From Bugula neritina (Eukaryota > Bryozoa > Gymnolaemata > Cheilostomatida > Bugulidae): DNA of 64,000 bases. Position numbers and translations under genes: made by a program. The first letter of the stretch is position 1. Every line of letters begins with the position of its first letter. The notes beneath the pieces were generated by a model, which was not told the DNA's origin, did no database searches, and saw only the letters and a list, made by a program, of their open reading frames with translations. The DNA lies in contig OZ037768.1 in NCBI GenBank assembly GCA_964035545.1, forward strand, positions 14,012,175-14,076,174, written 5' to 3'. Shown piece by piece: positions 54,097 to 64,000 of this stretch.

Positions 54097-55283
54097 CACA
54101 ACGGGGGTCACAATGGGCCGATCTTTTAATTTTTTGCTCTCATTTGTCTGTTTTTCAAGTTACTAGTTCAATAATCTCTAGTCTAAATGCTACACCAGTT
54201 GTCTATTATAGGTATCAGTTGGTTTTTTTCTATCTCTTTCACAACTTTCAGGATAATGACATTTTCATGACGAAGAAATGGCCCATTGTGCCCCGGGACA
54301 CAACAAATATATTGAAACTTTGCTGATTTGGTTGCGTCTGATCTTTATTAATTTAATATACACAAGTAAATAAAAATACTCTTTCAGATCTACAGCAAAA
54401 ATCATGTTTTAGCTGTACAGTTTGTACCACCGCAGATAGCAGGGGAGGCAAAATCAAACGCACATCACTCATTTCTACGGTGCCATTATCATTACTGTTT
54501 AGAACTAAAAATGTTTTTTCTATTTTCACTTCAGAGCAACGTTTATTAAAAAAAAACTTTAGTAACATGTACTACAAAATTCCGAGTGGACTTTTTTCTA
54601 TGAACTGTAGCTAAGGTGCATGGCGGAGGTTTGTGACTGAAATGGGGAAGGGAAGGGGGGAGGAAATGAGCAAATCACAATTTATTTTAGTCAAATACAT
54701 GTATATTCCCTCAATGATATAATGTATAATGAATATCATGACTATCTACTAGTAGCAACAGCAGAGTGTTTTGTATGATGTGTAAAATGGCAAAGCTATA
54801 TAACCACACCAGATGTATATAATGTAGATCTATTAGGGGAGCAATTCACCTTGTAGTTTGGTAGTCTTACCATGATGTATTTGATATTTACAAAAAGGTC
54901 AGAAATGGCTATATCTATAGATTTTATGAACATTTCATCTAACTTTTTGGGCAAACAAACTAATAACAGTGATCAGGGTGCAATGATCAGGTGGTCCATT
55001 GTGCCCGTGTGGCTCAAGGAAAATTTATTTTAGAGTTTCCTATTATACTAATTAGGCAATGTAGAAACAAGCAATGGCAACAATATCAGTAAAATCTAAG
55101 CTTGTTATCTTTAGGTGTAAAAAGTTATACAACTTCAACGACATCTTAAAAAATGTACAAAAAGTAGGTAAAACAGTTTTTGACTGGCCTCTTCAACATG
55201 TAGGCTTCGCAAGTTTTGAAACTACAATGGCTGAAAAATTATGTCAATACCTTTTTATTAAAAAAATCACAACTCTAAGTCAA
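54097..55283 (+). mobile_element. 1.3-kb DNA-transposon-like repeat, copy 2 (truncated)
   Basis: Reverse-orientation relative of 31965-33287. It begins ACAACGGGGGTCACAATGGGCC and follows copy 1 nearly base for base, with small indels, until about 55283. There its last part is replaced by an AT microsatellite, so the far inverted end is lost. No long open frame. Confidence 0.65.
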
Positions 55284-55858
<575 letters not shown>

Positions 55859-55881
55859 CTGCCCCCTCCAGCAGAAAGCCC
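55859..55881 (-). promoter_or_regulatory. polypurine tract region of element A
   Basis: 23 nt directly before the 3' LTR, ending GGAGGGGGCAG. 21 of 23 bases match element B. Confidence 0.7.
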
Positions 55882-56125
55882 TCTTTCTGATAAAAATACA
55901 ATTCACATAAAAAAACGTATACTTCGTTGTGGAGAGAGAGAACAGTATAAAAGTATATACAAACAAAACAACTGATAAAATATACAGGTATACATATAAA
56001 ACGTGCACAATGCGTAATATGTAAGCGAAAATCCTATTTACATGTAGAGTACGTGCCACCATAATGGTAGGGAATGGCACAGAGAGGTAGGGGAAGAGTA
56101 GTATGGAGTTGGAGATAGACTCATG

Positions 56126-57199
56126 TTAACTGCGGGCCGCCCGCTTCATGCGTTTAATAGACTCCTGTAAATATTTGAGTTCACTGGATGCAGCCTGTAC
56201 CCGTGGGGCCAGCCTATACACTTCTTGCTCCAAGTCGTGTGCCCTAGCTTCTACTTCACGTAGGTTGCGGGCCCAGGGGGACGAGCGAGAGGAAGTCGGC
56301 TGTCTGTGTCTTTTCCGCTCTGAGGATGGAAGGGGAGGAGGGAGTGTATATGCATTTGTGTCTACCCTCTGTAGTACGACACGAGGAAAGGTATGCGGTA
56401 TGCGTAGAGGACTGTGAGGTGGAGAGTTAGTAGACTGTGTAGGTTTATCTGCGGCTCCAGAGATGATGGGTCGCGGGGAAGGGAAGCCTTGCTCCAGGCG
56501 AGATAGCCGAGCTGAGTCAGTGATGAGTGGTTTGATGGCGTTGAGAAAGGCAGGATAGGATGATTCGTCTACTTCATAGACATGCCCTTGATAACACTGC
56601 ATAGTACGTTGGTGCCGCAGTAGGTAATCACGATTGTAGCTATATTCTCCGCAAGGGCAGAAAGTGGTGATGTAGTGTTGCGGCAAGTGTACTTTCAGCC
56701 TGCGGTGGGTTGTGAATCGCTGCTGGCAGAGGTTGCATTCACGATTACTCTCACCTCCTTGATGGGTCCTAATCTCTCTCTCTGTGGCAGGGGTAATCCA
56801 GTTGGAGGTTGCTTCTAACTGGGGTGGCAGTCGCCTGGTTGTAGAAGTTGTTGGGGCTGGCTCTGGGTCCCACGCCATCTCTAGAGAAGGCATGCCCGGA
56901 GAGACGGGCGCGAGTGTGTCTACAAAAGTAGAATTATTGTTAGATCGCGGTGGATCTTTACAACATAATTCTAGTGACTGTCGACCGTTGCTAGCCTGAG
57001 AGTCACAGCTTTTGGAATGCACTCGAGGAACCGATGAATCATGTGTGGACTGACCAAGAACAGTGTCTAGCTCCAGGTCTAACAGACCGTCGGCCATTAC
57101 AGTGTCTTCATCGTCATTCACATGAAACGTGGTTCCCAGTAATTCTGATTCAATCTGCTGAATTAGTTTAGAATTTACTGGCATCGAGCCCGTTTCCAT
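56126..57199 (-). CDS. third gene of element A: C2H2 zinc-finger / coiled-coil protein
   Basis: Intact 357-aa gene starting 17 nt after the pol stop, in a different frame, where envelope genes sit in some gypsy elements. No signal peptide or membrane segment, so not an envelope. The N-terminal 60 residues are acidic. Classical C2H2 finger at C155, C158, H171, H175; second, C2HC-like finger at C181, C183, H196, C202 starting FCPCGEY. A middle block GHVYEVDESSYPAFLNAIKPL is shared with element B. The proline/serine-rich part is followed by a probable coiled coil (about 310-350) with a basic end (SIKRMKRAARS). Possible roles: nucleic-acid binding, target choice, or antagonism of host silencing; none shown. 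I do not recognise a named family. Confidence 0.85.
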   Translation of the reverse strand: METGSMPVNSKLIQQIESELLGTTFHVNDDEDTVMADGLLDLELDTVLGQSTHDSSVPRVHSKSCDSQASNGRQSLELCCKDPPRSNNNSTFVDTLAPVSPGMPSLEMAWDPEPAPTTSTTRRLPPQLEATSNWITPATEREIRTHQGGESNRECNLCQQRFTTHRRLKVHLPQHYITTFCPCGEYSYNRDYLLRHQRTMQCYQGHVYEVDESSYPAFLNAIKPLITDSARLSRLEQGFPSPRPIISGAADKPTQSTNSPPHSPLRIPHTFPRVVLQRVDTNAYTLPPPLPSSERKRHRQPTSSRSSPWARNLREVEARAHDLEQEVYRLAPRVQAASSELKYLQESIKRMKRAARS

Positions 57200-57216
57200 G
57201 AATAGGAATACAAGAC

Positions 57217-60200
57217 TTATACTGGCTTACCTGGGAACTCGGTATTAATGTCCATACTCAACGTTCTTGGTAAGATTGGAGCTGGTTGTGAGATACGTCT
57301 GCCTTTGGCGATGTCAGCATAAGAAAAGGCTGAGCATCGTTTCTGAGGCACGAGGTCGGAACTATTTGCTTTACGCGCATTAATTCCTCCCACTATTCCG
57401 CCCTCGCAAAAGTTGATATTTGCGTGGGGTTCACAACTCCAACATTTTATCGTACGGTTTTCCCCTAGACTTTCATGTGCGCCGCTTCTAATGCAGTCAC
57501 ATACGAAGTCTTTTAAATATGGTGGGGGTTTCCTCGTACGCTGTCCCCTTTCTAGGGGGGGTGACACGCTTGCCGGTTCGTTAGTAGGGGCCTCTAATGG
57601 CGTCTCTACTTCACCGTTAGCGGTCACCTCTTCTTGTTCTCCGGATGGAGCCCCTCCCTCCGTGGGGGTTTGCACTTCCGGAACCGGCTCGGTTTCTGGA
57701 AATGATGGAATTAGACTTGGCGGTGGCGGACACGCTTCTGTTGACAAAAGCTGCCGCTCCTCTCTCACCAAGTTTTCTTCCCGCGGTATGACCACTTCGT
57801 ATTCAGGTCCATGCCACTGTCGCCCGCGCATCGTTGTCTGCCTCCTGGGCTCTAACAACGGGGGGGCTTCTCCCACTCCGTCGGGGCTAGCCCAATACGG
57901 TTTCAAGCGAGACTCATTCTGGATAGACACCTGTCCTGAGCGCTCGATCTTGTACGTATGATTGGGCATAGCCTCGACGACCACGTAGGGGCCTACGAAC
58001 TTAGGCTTCAGTTTATCAGCCTGTCCGCGACGCCTACGGTAATTGACCATCTACACCTTATCTCCCGTTTGATAGAGAGGTGGTTCATCGGAATCTTCGT
58101 GCCGCACCTTCCACTGCTGTTGGCGCAGTATCTCGTGTGCGGCCTTCATCCGTTCCACTAGTTCACTGGCATACTCGTGAACCGAGTTATCTTGCTCTGG
58201 AACGTGATAGGTGAGATGGTCAGGGACACGAGTCTCTCTCCCGAGCATCAAGAGGTTTGGGGTCTTACCAGTACTGGTGTGTGGGGTGCTACGGTATGCA
58301 CGCATGACCTGCGGCAACACCGTATCCCATTCCTCTTGACCTCGTTCAAGGAGGAGACTCCGGAGTGCATCACCTAGCATCCGGTTGTTGCGCTCCACCA
58401 CCCCGTTACCTTGAGGGTGGTAGGGGGTGGTCCTGCTCTGATTTACTCCCCAGAGGTGGCAAAGGTCGCTCATCAGTTGAAACTGGAATTGAGCGCCTTG
58501 ATCAGAGTGTATCTGTTCGGGAAGTCCAAAATAACAGAATACATGTTGGTCTAGTGCCCTGGCCACTGTTGGGGCTGATGCATCTGGGATAGCCAGAGCA
58601 TCCGCTCACCTAGTAAAGTGGTCGGTTAGTACTAGGATCCAATTATTGCCTCTGGGGGTCAGGGACATGGGTCCGACCAGGTCTACAGCGACTACTTGCC
58701 AGGGCCTACCAGCATATAGCCTCCGCCGTCCTGCTTCACCAGGGGGGCGGCTATGCTTACTGGCCTGGCAGATCTCACACTGTTTGACTCTGAGCCGGAC
58801 GTCACGCTCCATTTGTGGCCAATACCACCGGAGTCGTAATTTGGATATCACTCTCTTGACCCCTGCGTGGGCCTGTTTGTGAGTATCCCAAATCAACTCA
58901 CGGCGGATGGCCGTGGGGCAGACTACCCTCTTCCTTTCCGGGTGTCTGCCGCTGGCAGCTAGGGAGATGGTGAGTAACCCATCCTGCCCGATCCGCAGCG
59001 AGTCCCAACGCTGACAGTATAGCCGGAACCCGGCGCATCCCTGTCGTATGCGTTCTTCGCTGGGTCGTCGCCCTTCCCTTTTGGCCCGGTATATGTCTGC
59101 CACGACTCCAGGCAGCTCTTCTTGGAGCTTCTTCAGCTCTCGAACATTACCGGCCAGTACAGGGTTGGCGCGGAGGTTTTGTACATCTTCCGGGGACTCA
59201 TCAACTCCTTGCCTGAGTTGACCCTGGTCCCAGTCAAACGGTGCTCCGTGCTGAGCCAGCGTCTCCAACTCACACCGCGGGGGACCTCCATCCCTCCTCT
59301 CGATGTTGAGACACTGTTTGCAACCTCCGTCAGGTCGGCGACTCAACCCATCCGCATTGCTGTGTCTCTTGCCCGGTCGATGTTCGATCCGGTATGAGAA
59401 TTCAGCTAGGATTTCGAGCCACCGGGCGACCTGACTAGAGGGCTCTGCTCTCTTGCACAACCAGATCAGCGAGGCATGATCCGTACGCAGCCGGAACTTC
59501 CTGCCGTATAGGTATGGTCTGAAGTGCTTCACTGACTTGATTACTGCCAGCAGCTCCTTGCGGGTAGTGCAGTAATTTCGTTCAGCGGGTGAGAGAGACT
59601 TGCTGTAGTAGGCTACTACTACCTCTCGGCCTTCCTGCACTTGTGACAGCACAGCGCCAACATTTTGGTCACTGGCGTCAGTGTCGAGGATGTACTCCAG
59701 AGTGGAGTCTGGGTAGGCCAAGATGGGCGCCGTTAGTAGGCAGCCCTTGAGGCGGTCGAACGCTCCTTGTTCGACTGGGGTACACTGCCACGTCACTCCC
59801 TTTGCGGTGAGCCGGTTTAACGGCTGGGCTATGCCCGCAAAGTCTGGTATGTATTGCCTGTAATACCCTACCAGCCCCAAGAAAGCCCGGAGTCCGGTCA
59901 AGTCTTGGGGGGTGACCCAGTCTTCTACTGCCCGTACCTTTTCGGGATCCGTTGCCACGCCGTTTCGACCGACAACGTGCCCCAGGTACTTGACCTCCGG
60001 CTGCAATAGAGCGCACTTGGAAGGTTTGAGCTTAAGACCGGCACCTCGGAGTCTCTCGAAAACCTCCCGCAGACGACTGACATGTGTCTCGAAGTCCGGA
60101 GAGATTACGATGACATCATCGAGGTAGACCAGCAGTGTCTTCCAATGGAGTCCGCTAAGGACTTGTTCCATCAGCCTCTGGAAGGTGGCTGGGGCAGAGG

Positions 60201-61855
60201 TTAACCCGAAGGGCAGCACCTTCCACTTCCACAAACCGTCCCGTGTGATAAACGCCGCTTTCTCCTGGGCGTCGGGACTCAGAGGAACTTGCCAATAGCC
60301 GCTTAGCAAGTCTAACGTACTGAAGTACTTGCTGCCGGCTAGGGCGTCCAATGACTCGTCAATACGAGGTAGAGGGTAGGCGTCCTGTATGGTCACGCTA
60401 TTGAGTTTGCGGTAATCCACACAGAACCGCCAACTGCCGTCTTTCTTCCGGACCAGTACGACTGGCGAGCTCCACGCACTATGGGCGGGCTCTATCAGTC
60501 CCCGGTCCAGAAGATCCCGTACTTGTCGGCTAACCTCCTTCTCTTTCTCCGGCCCCAGCCTGCGTGTGGGCTGCCGGACAGGGACTGTCCCTGCAGTCAG
60601 CGGTATTTCGTGTCTGACAATTCCAGTCAGTCCCACGTCATGCTCTCCGCTGCTGAACACATCACCGTAGTCGCGTAGTAACTTGGCCATAACTTGGCGT
60701 TCTCTGTTACTCGCGCAGCCGCCACAGGCTGTTTCATATAACTCCCGGAGATGTGTTGGGACTGCCCCTCGTCCCTGAATAGGGTGTCGAGGGGGTGCCT
60801 CCGTCGCGTCACCCAGCGACGGGCCCACGTCCTCTTCCTGGACGGAGTGGAACCGGCCCAGCATTGACCCAGCTGGGAGCTCAATGGGCTCGGTAAAGAG
60901 GTTGACACACTGCACTAAGACCTCCCCTCGCTCAGTTAGTCGGTTTAAACTACTGGCGAGTTGGATCCTTTCGTGCGCGCCTTCAACGACCCCGAGCCTG
61001 GCTATCCGGTTGCTGTTCACTCGGCAGTGGATAGTAGCTCTGGAGCGTCCGGGTACGGTGCAGTTTCGAACTACCTGAACACCGCCCACCAGAGGACGCC
61101 CAAACTTATCTACACAGGCGAGTTCTCGCCCGCCCATCAGCACCACCGACTTACTAAAGTCTATTCGGCACTGGTGTTGCTTCAAGAAGGGCATTCCGAG
61201 GATAGCATCTTCCTCCAGTTGGCCTATGACAAAGGTCTCCTGTACAGCCTGGTCTCGGACACGCCCAGGGAGCTCGATAATACCATAAAAGGGAATACAT
61301 GACCCGTCTGCCAGGGTGCCATGTTCCCCAGTATACGGTCGTACTCTATCCCTGTCCCGGCGGGGCAGTGCCTCAAAGACTCTACGGCTGAGAAGGTTGG
61401 TAGTACAACCGGAGTCGAGCAGGAAAGTGACGGCGTTGCCGGCCACCTTTCCGGGTAGGAAATAGCTCTCTCCATGTGGTTGTACTTTCACCCCCCCCCC
61501 CCCCCCCCCCGCATGTGCTGTCCTGGGTTGACAGGACGGCGGGGGTTTCACCCGTGGTTTACGGGGCTTCCGGCGGCGAGGTTGGTGCCGGCGGGGTTTG
61601 GGGCTCTCCACTGGGCCTTCTGGCTCCATTTCAGTGGCGGGCTCCTCTTCCCGAGGTAACCGGTGGAACCGGTTAGCGAGTGGCAGGGAGAAGGTACTCG
61701 GCCGTTGTGCGGGCCTACTAGTCCTGCGTGGTACCTGCCACTCGGGTGGAGTGTTCCGTCGTGTCCGTACGGACAGACGACGGCGTGTCCCACCATACTC
61801 CTTCAGTTGCGGCCCGCGGGGAGGGAGAGTGTCCGCGGGCCGTGACAGTTTAACG
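57217..61855 (-). pseudogene. Pol of element A (PR-RT-RH-IN), two nonsense codons
   Basis: One frame from the frameshift site to TAA 57217-57219. The linker contains a run of 20 G (61510-61491) coding for glycines. Protease: LLDSGCTTNLLSRRV. RT: SWRFCVDYRKLNSVT, LPFGLTSAPATFQRLM, YLDDVIV. RNase H: LDTDASDQNVGAVLSQ and RTDHASLIWL. Integrase: HHCC zinc domain (THKQAHAGV to CEICQASKH), then catalytic core with VDLVGPM and SDQGAQF, and NGVVERNNR further on. TGA at 58606-58608 interrupts the core; TAG at 58051-58053 falls after it. The C-terminal region continues with a chromatin-side GPY-like segment (KFVGPYVVVEAMPNHTYKI) and HANINFCEGGI. All other residues are in frame, so the copy died very recently or relies on helpers. 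Confidence 0.92.
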
Positions 61856-62669
61856 CCCCCTGGTATTGGGGTCGCCCTTTCTGTCCCTGGTCCTGATCAG
61901 CGCTACTCCAGCCCTGCCCCACAGGCGTTGGGGGCGCCCGCAGGGCCTGACCGGGGCCAGCACCGGCCAGAATGGTTACCAGTTGTCCCAGCATCTCTAC
62001 CATACGGTCCACTTCGGCTTCCAGCGGGAGGGCTTCGGGACCTGTCGTAGCCCTGGCAGCGCTGACTCCAACTACTGGTGGGTTCCGTCGTGCTTGATGC
62101 ATTTGGGTAGCCAACAGGTAAGCTTCTCCAGCCTTCAGGGCATCCTCTATTCTGGTTATCCCTTTAGCTCGTAGTTGATGGTGTAGGCCCAGGTCGTTTA
62201 GTGACTGGACAAAGGCGTCATAGGTGTAACGCTCTTGGTGCTGTGCTGGCAGATCGCTATATGCAATCTGCGCCAGCTTCTTCACCGTCGCGGCATGTTC
62301 TTGCAGCGAGGTCCGCGGGGCGCGGCACAATCTCTCTAGCTTGGTCCTAGCGTCTATTGCGGAGATACCAAAACGGGCCCGCAGCGCAGCCAGTATCCCG
62401 TTTACGTCTGTTCCCACTCCGTACGGCTTGGCTTGTTCCGTCACCGCTCTCCGCAATTGGATAAGGGCCACTCTATGCGGCCATTGAGCAACCTCCTTAA
62501 CCTCTCTAAATTCTTGTATAAATTGTTCGACATCTTCCGACCCAGTAAAGGTGGGAGCTTTCAAGCAATGTCTATAAGCTTCTTCTCCCTCACGATTCAC
62601 AGGATTAACAGCATTTCTACGCTCACCTTCTACTGGGGGTGGTTGCATTCTAGCATTTTCAGTCTCCAT
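61803..62669 (-). CDS. Gag of element A
   Basis: 288 aa, intact. Matches element B's Gag through the capsid-like domain (APTFTGSEDVEQFIQEFREV, RFGISAIDARTKLERL, YDAFVQSLNDLGLHHQL). Unlike B it has no zinc knuckle: the aligned codons read WSSADQDQG instead of WECGRPG. The C-terminus runs through the frameshift site and hairpin and ends at TGA 61803-61805. ATG at 62669, 33 nt after the LTR. Confidence 0.88.
   Translation of the reverse strand: METENARMQPPPVEGERRNAVNPVNREGEEAYRHCLKAPTFTGSEDVEQFIQEFREVKEVAQWPHRVALIQLRRAVTEQAKPYGVGTDVNGILAALRARFGISAIDARTKLERLCRAPRTSLQEHAATVKKLAQIAYSDLPAQHQERYTYDAFVQSLNDLGLHHQLRAKGITRIEDALKAGEAYLLATQMHQARRNPPVVGVSAARATTGPEALPLEAEVDRMVEMLGQLVTILAGAGPGQALRAPPTPVGQGWSSADQDQGQKGRPQYQGALNCHGPRTLSLPAGRN
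61810..61854 (-). promoter_or_regulatory. -1 ribosomal frameshift signal (element A)
   Basis: In the Gag frame the site reads G TTA AAC (61854-61848), a slippery heptamer of the type used by some nidoviruses. After 5 nt comes a hairpin with a perfect 10-bp GC stem (61842-61833 pairing with 61819-61810) and a 13-nt loop. The pol frame is exactly -1 to gag and is open through the site. This is the textbook layout for gag-pol fusion by -1 frameshifting. Confidence 0.8.
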
Positions 62670-62683
62670 CTTTGATGTGCACT

Positions 62684-62701
62684 ATCCCACTGCTGCCACC
62701 A
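62684..62701 (-). promoter_or_regulatory. primer binding site, tRNA-Leu type (element A)
   Basis: TGGTGGCAGCAGTGGGAT, one base after the 5' LTR. It differs from element B's site at one position, so 17 of 18 bases match the recalled tRNA-Leu 3' end. Confidence 0.7.
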
Positions 62702-62702
62702 C

Positions 62703-63007
62703 TGTTATGATTTCCAGATTTAGGGTCGATGTGCAACCAAGAGAGTCTATTTATTACTAAAGAAACTTCACCGTGATAAGTCGAGTAGATATCGTTATAT
62801 TTTAATACAAGAATACATAATAAAACTAGTATACAACAGTAAATAATACGCACGTCTATTTAATTTACAGCACTATCCTCAACTGAGCTAGTAGCGCGAA
62901 GCTGCTACTATTACTCATAAACAGCCTAGCTAATTGGCTAATACATTGTTCCGGGTCAATACGCAACCTTGCGTATTGTGTTGCTGGTAGCTCCACGAGC
63001 CACCACA
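62703..63007 (-). repeat. 5' LTR of element A
   Basis: 305 bp, the promoter-bearing LTR of this minus-strand element. Ends directly before the primer site. Confidence 0.95.
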
Positions 63008-63638
63008 ATATATATATCTTAGATTAAAAGTGAGTTGCCAAAGCTCTCTGCTTAAACTGATTTCAGGCTCACTTTTTTGAGATCAAAACCAGTTTTTTGC
63101 ATTTATTTGCTGGAAGTAGCATGACACCAAGTGTAATTGTAATAAGAAATAGACTAATGGATTTGGGGTAGAAATGTGGAGCTACTGCATATAATTGTCA
63201 AGAATAGTATTTGTTGGAAATCGAACAGTTAATAATATGTCTTTCTAATGATAAACTTCTACATTTACAGGTATTTTGAAACATATTTTAAGGCTTGAAG
63301 CTGTGAAAGGTGAAAAGATTTACCTACTCATTTTAGCAGTATTTGCAATTATATCAACCCTTTTAGCTTATTTTTTACTGCTATATCAAATTCATTTTTT
63401 CAGTTGAAGACATTGGTATTTATCCTTATATAATGTTAAAGGAAAAAGTTACTTGAACAAACAAAAAGACCATAGCTATTGTTTGCTCAGATTAGGTTCA
63501 ATTGAATTTATTGACCCAACAATTGGTCCTATTGTAGCTGCACAATACTGTTAAGTAGGCTTATACAAATGCAAACTGTACACTGCAGTAATCTGTCAAG
63601 TTAGATTACTCTCAGTTGCTATGCAACTATAATACAAA
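63008..63638. other. non-coding flank right of element A
   Basis: Short AT tract then AT-rich DNA; no gene. Probably the upstream region of the gene starting at 63639. Confidence 0.4.
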
Positions 63639-64000
63639 ATGGCTGAACCAGTGAAACCTAAATCAGCTCACAGACTATCTGAATCTCAAATCAAGGTAAC
63701 AGCATTAAGTATTACACATTTCTCAAAATAAAAAAGGGATTTTAAATTTTGGCTCAAACTACTTGTATATAAATAATAAAGAATATTTGATTTCATAATT
63801 AAAACTGAATATAGGAATGTTTTTACAACAATATTACAGCAATGCCAGGTGTTAACTGAAAAGCTTGAAGTTCGAAATAGAAACACTGCAATGCATAAGT
63901 TTTCATACATGTATAAAACTATATAAAGCTATAATATAATACCATAAATTCACTTTTCTAATTTTTAGAATGATCTTAGAGTAATCTTTAGAATAATCTT
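63639..64000 (+). CDS. start of an unidentified gene (partial)
   Basis: Exon 63639-63695 encodes MAEPVKPKSAHRLSESQIK and ends at a GTAACA donor in phase 0. After a 273-bp intron with a tttctaatttttag acceptor, a second exon opens at 63969 (NDLRVIFRI...) and continues beyond the window. Splice signals and phase fit, but too little sequence is present to name a family. Confidence 0.4.

Noticed and set aside
56126-57199. Third gene of element A as a viral-type envelope
   Set aside because: No signal peptide, transmembrane segment or furin-like site; instead zinc fingers and a coiled coil.
57413-57961. 182-codon plus-strand frame
   Set aside because: Antisense to the well-supported pol C-terminus of element A.

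Overview
The window is nuclear DNA from an animal. It is AT-rich and intron-rich, with GT-AG introns and two large conserved metazoan genes. One is a beta-catenin with armadillo repeats, a DSGxxS degron and a C-terminal DTDL tail. The other is a nephrocystin-3 with coiled coil, P-loop NTPase and TPRs. The linker before the armadillo repeats (DEMNQQL then [13 protein letters not shown]) looks like the protostome form of beta-catenin, so a lophotrochozoan-type invertebrate is my best guess. The species is not identified.

Layout. 1-3.8 kb: 3' part of a decayed Ty3/gypsy element (element C, + strand). 3.8-7.6 kb: non-coding, with CA repeats and a possible small DNA transposon. 7.65-8.14 kb: last two exons of a small lysine-rich gene resembling SMKR1 (+). 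8.9-16.5 kb (possibly to 20.0 kb): beta-catenin (-), tail-to-tail with SMKR1. 21.6-35.5 kb: NPHP3 (-), 27 coding exons, with a 1.3-kb repeat in one intron. 37.2 kb: a tRNA-like sequence. 38.7-49.3 kb: a nested transposon stack. An old minus-strand gypsy element (D, flanked by ATGAC duplications) carries in one LTR a 5'-truncated LINE and a young plus-strand gypsy element (B). 50.1-53.5 kb: a four-exon gene for a small secreted cysteine-rich protein (SVC-type eight-cysteine domain plus ShK-type domain), with a LINE relic in intron 1. 54.1-55.3 kb: a second, inverted copy of the 1.3-kb repeat, running into a long AT microsatellite. 55.55-63.0 kb: a very young gypsy element (A, - strand) with LTRs identical by eye, inserted in the microsatellite. 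63.64 kb: apparent first exon of a gene that runs off the window.

The most unusual system is the pair of related gypsy elements A and B. Both have a tRNA-Leu-type primer site and a GTTAAAC heptamer followed, after exactly 5 nt, by a strong GC hairpin at the gag/pol junction. Both have a C-terminal pol motif (NINFC-GG) and, in the envelope position, a third gene for a C2H2 zinc-finger protein with a predicted coiled coil. B has lost reverse transcriptase, RNase H and the integrase core but keeps a long open frame, as expected of a non-autonomous partner of A-like elements.

The host genes are not an operon. Beta-catenin and NPHP3 lie in the same direction, and both are linked to Wnt/ciliary biology in other animals; whether this adjacency matters is unknown.
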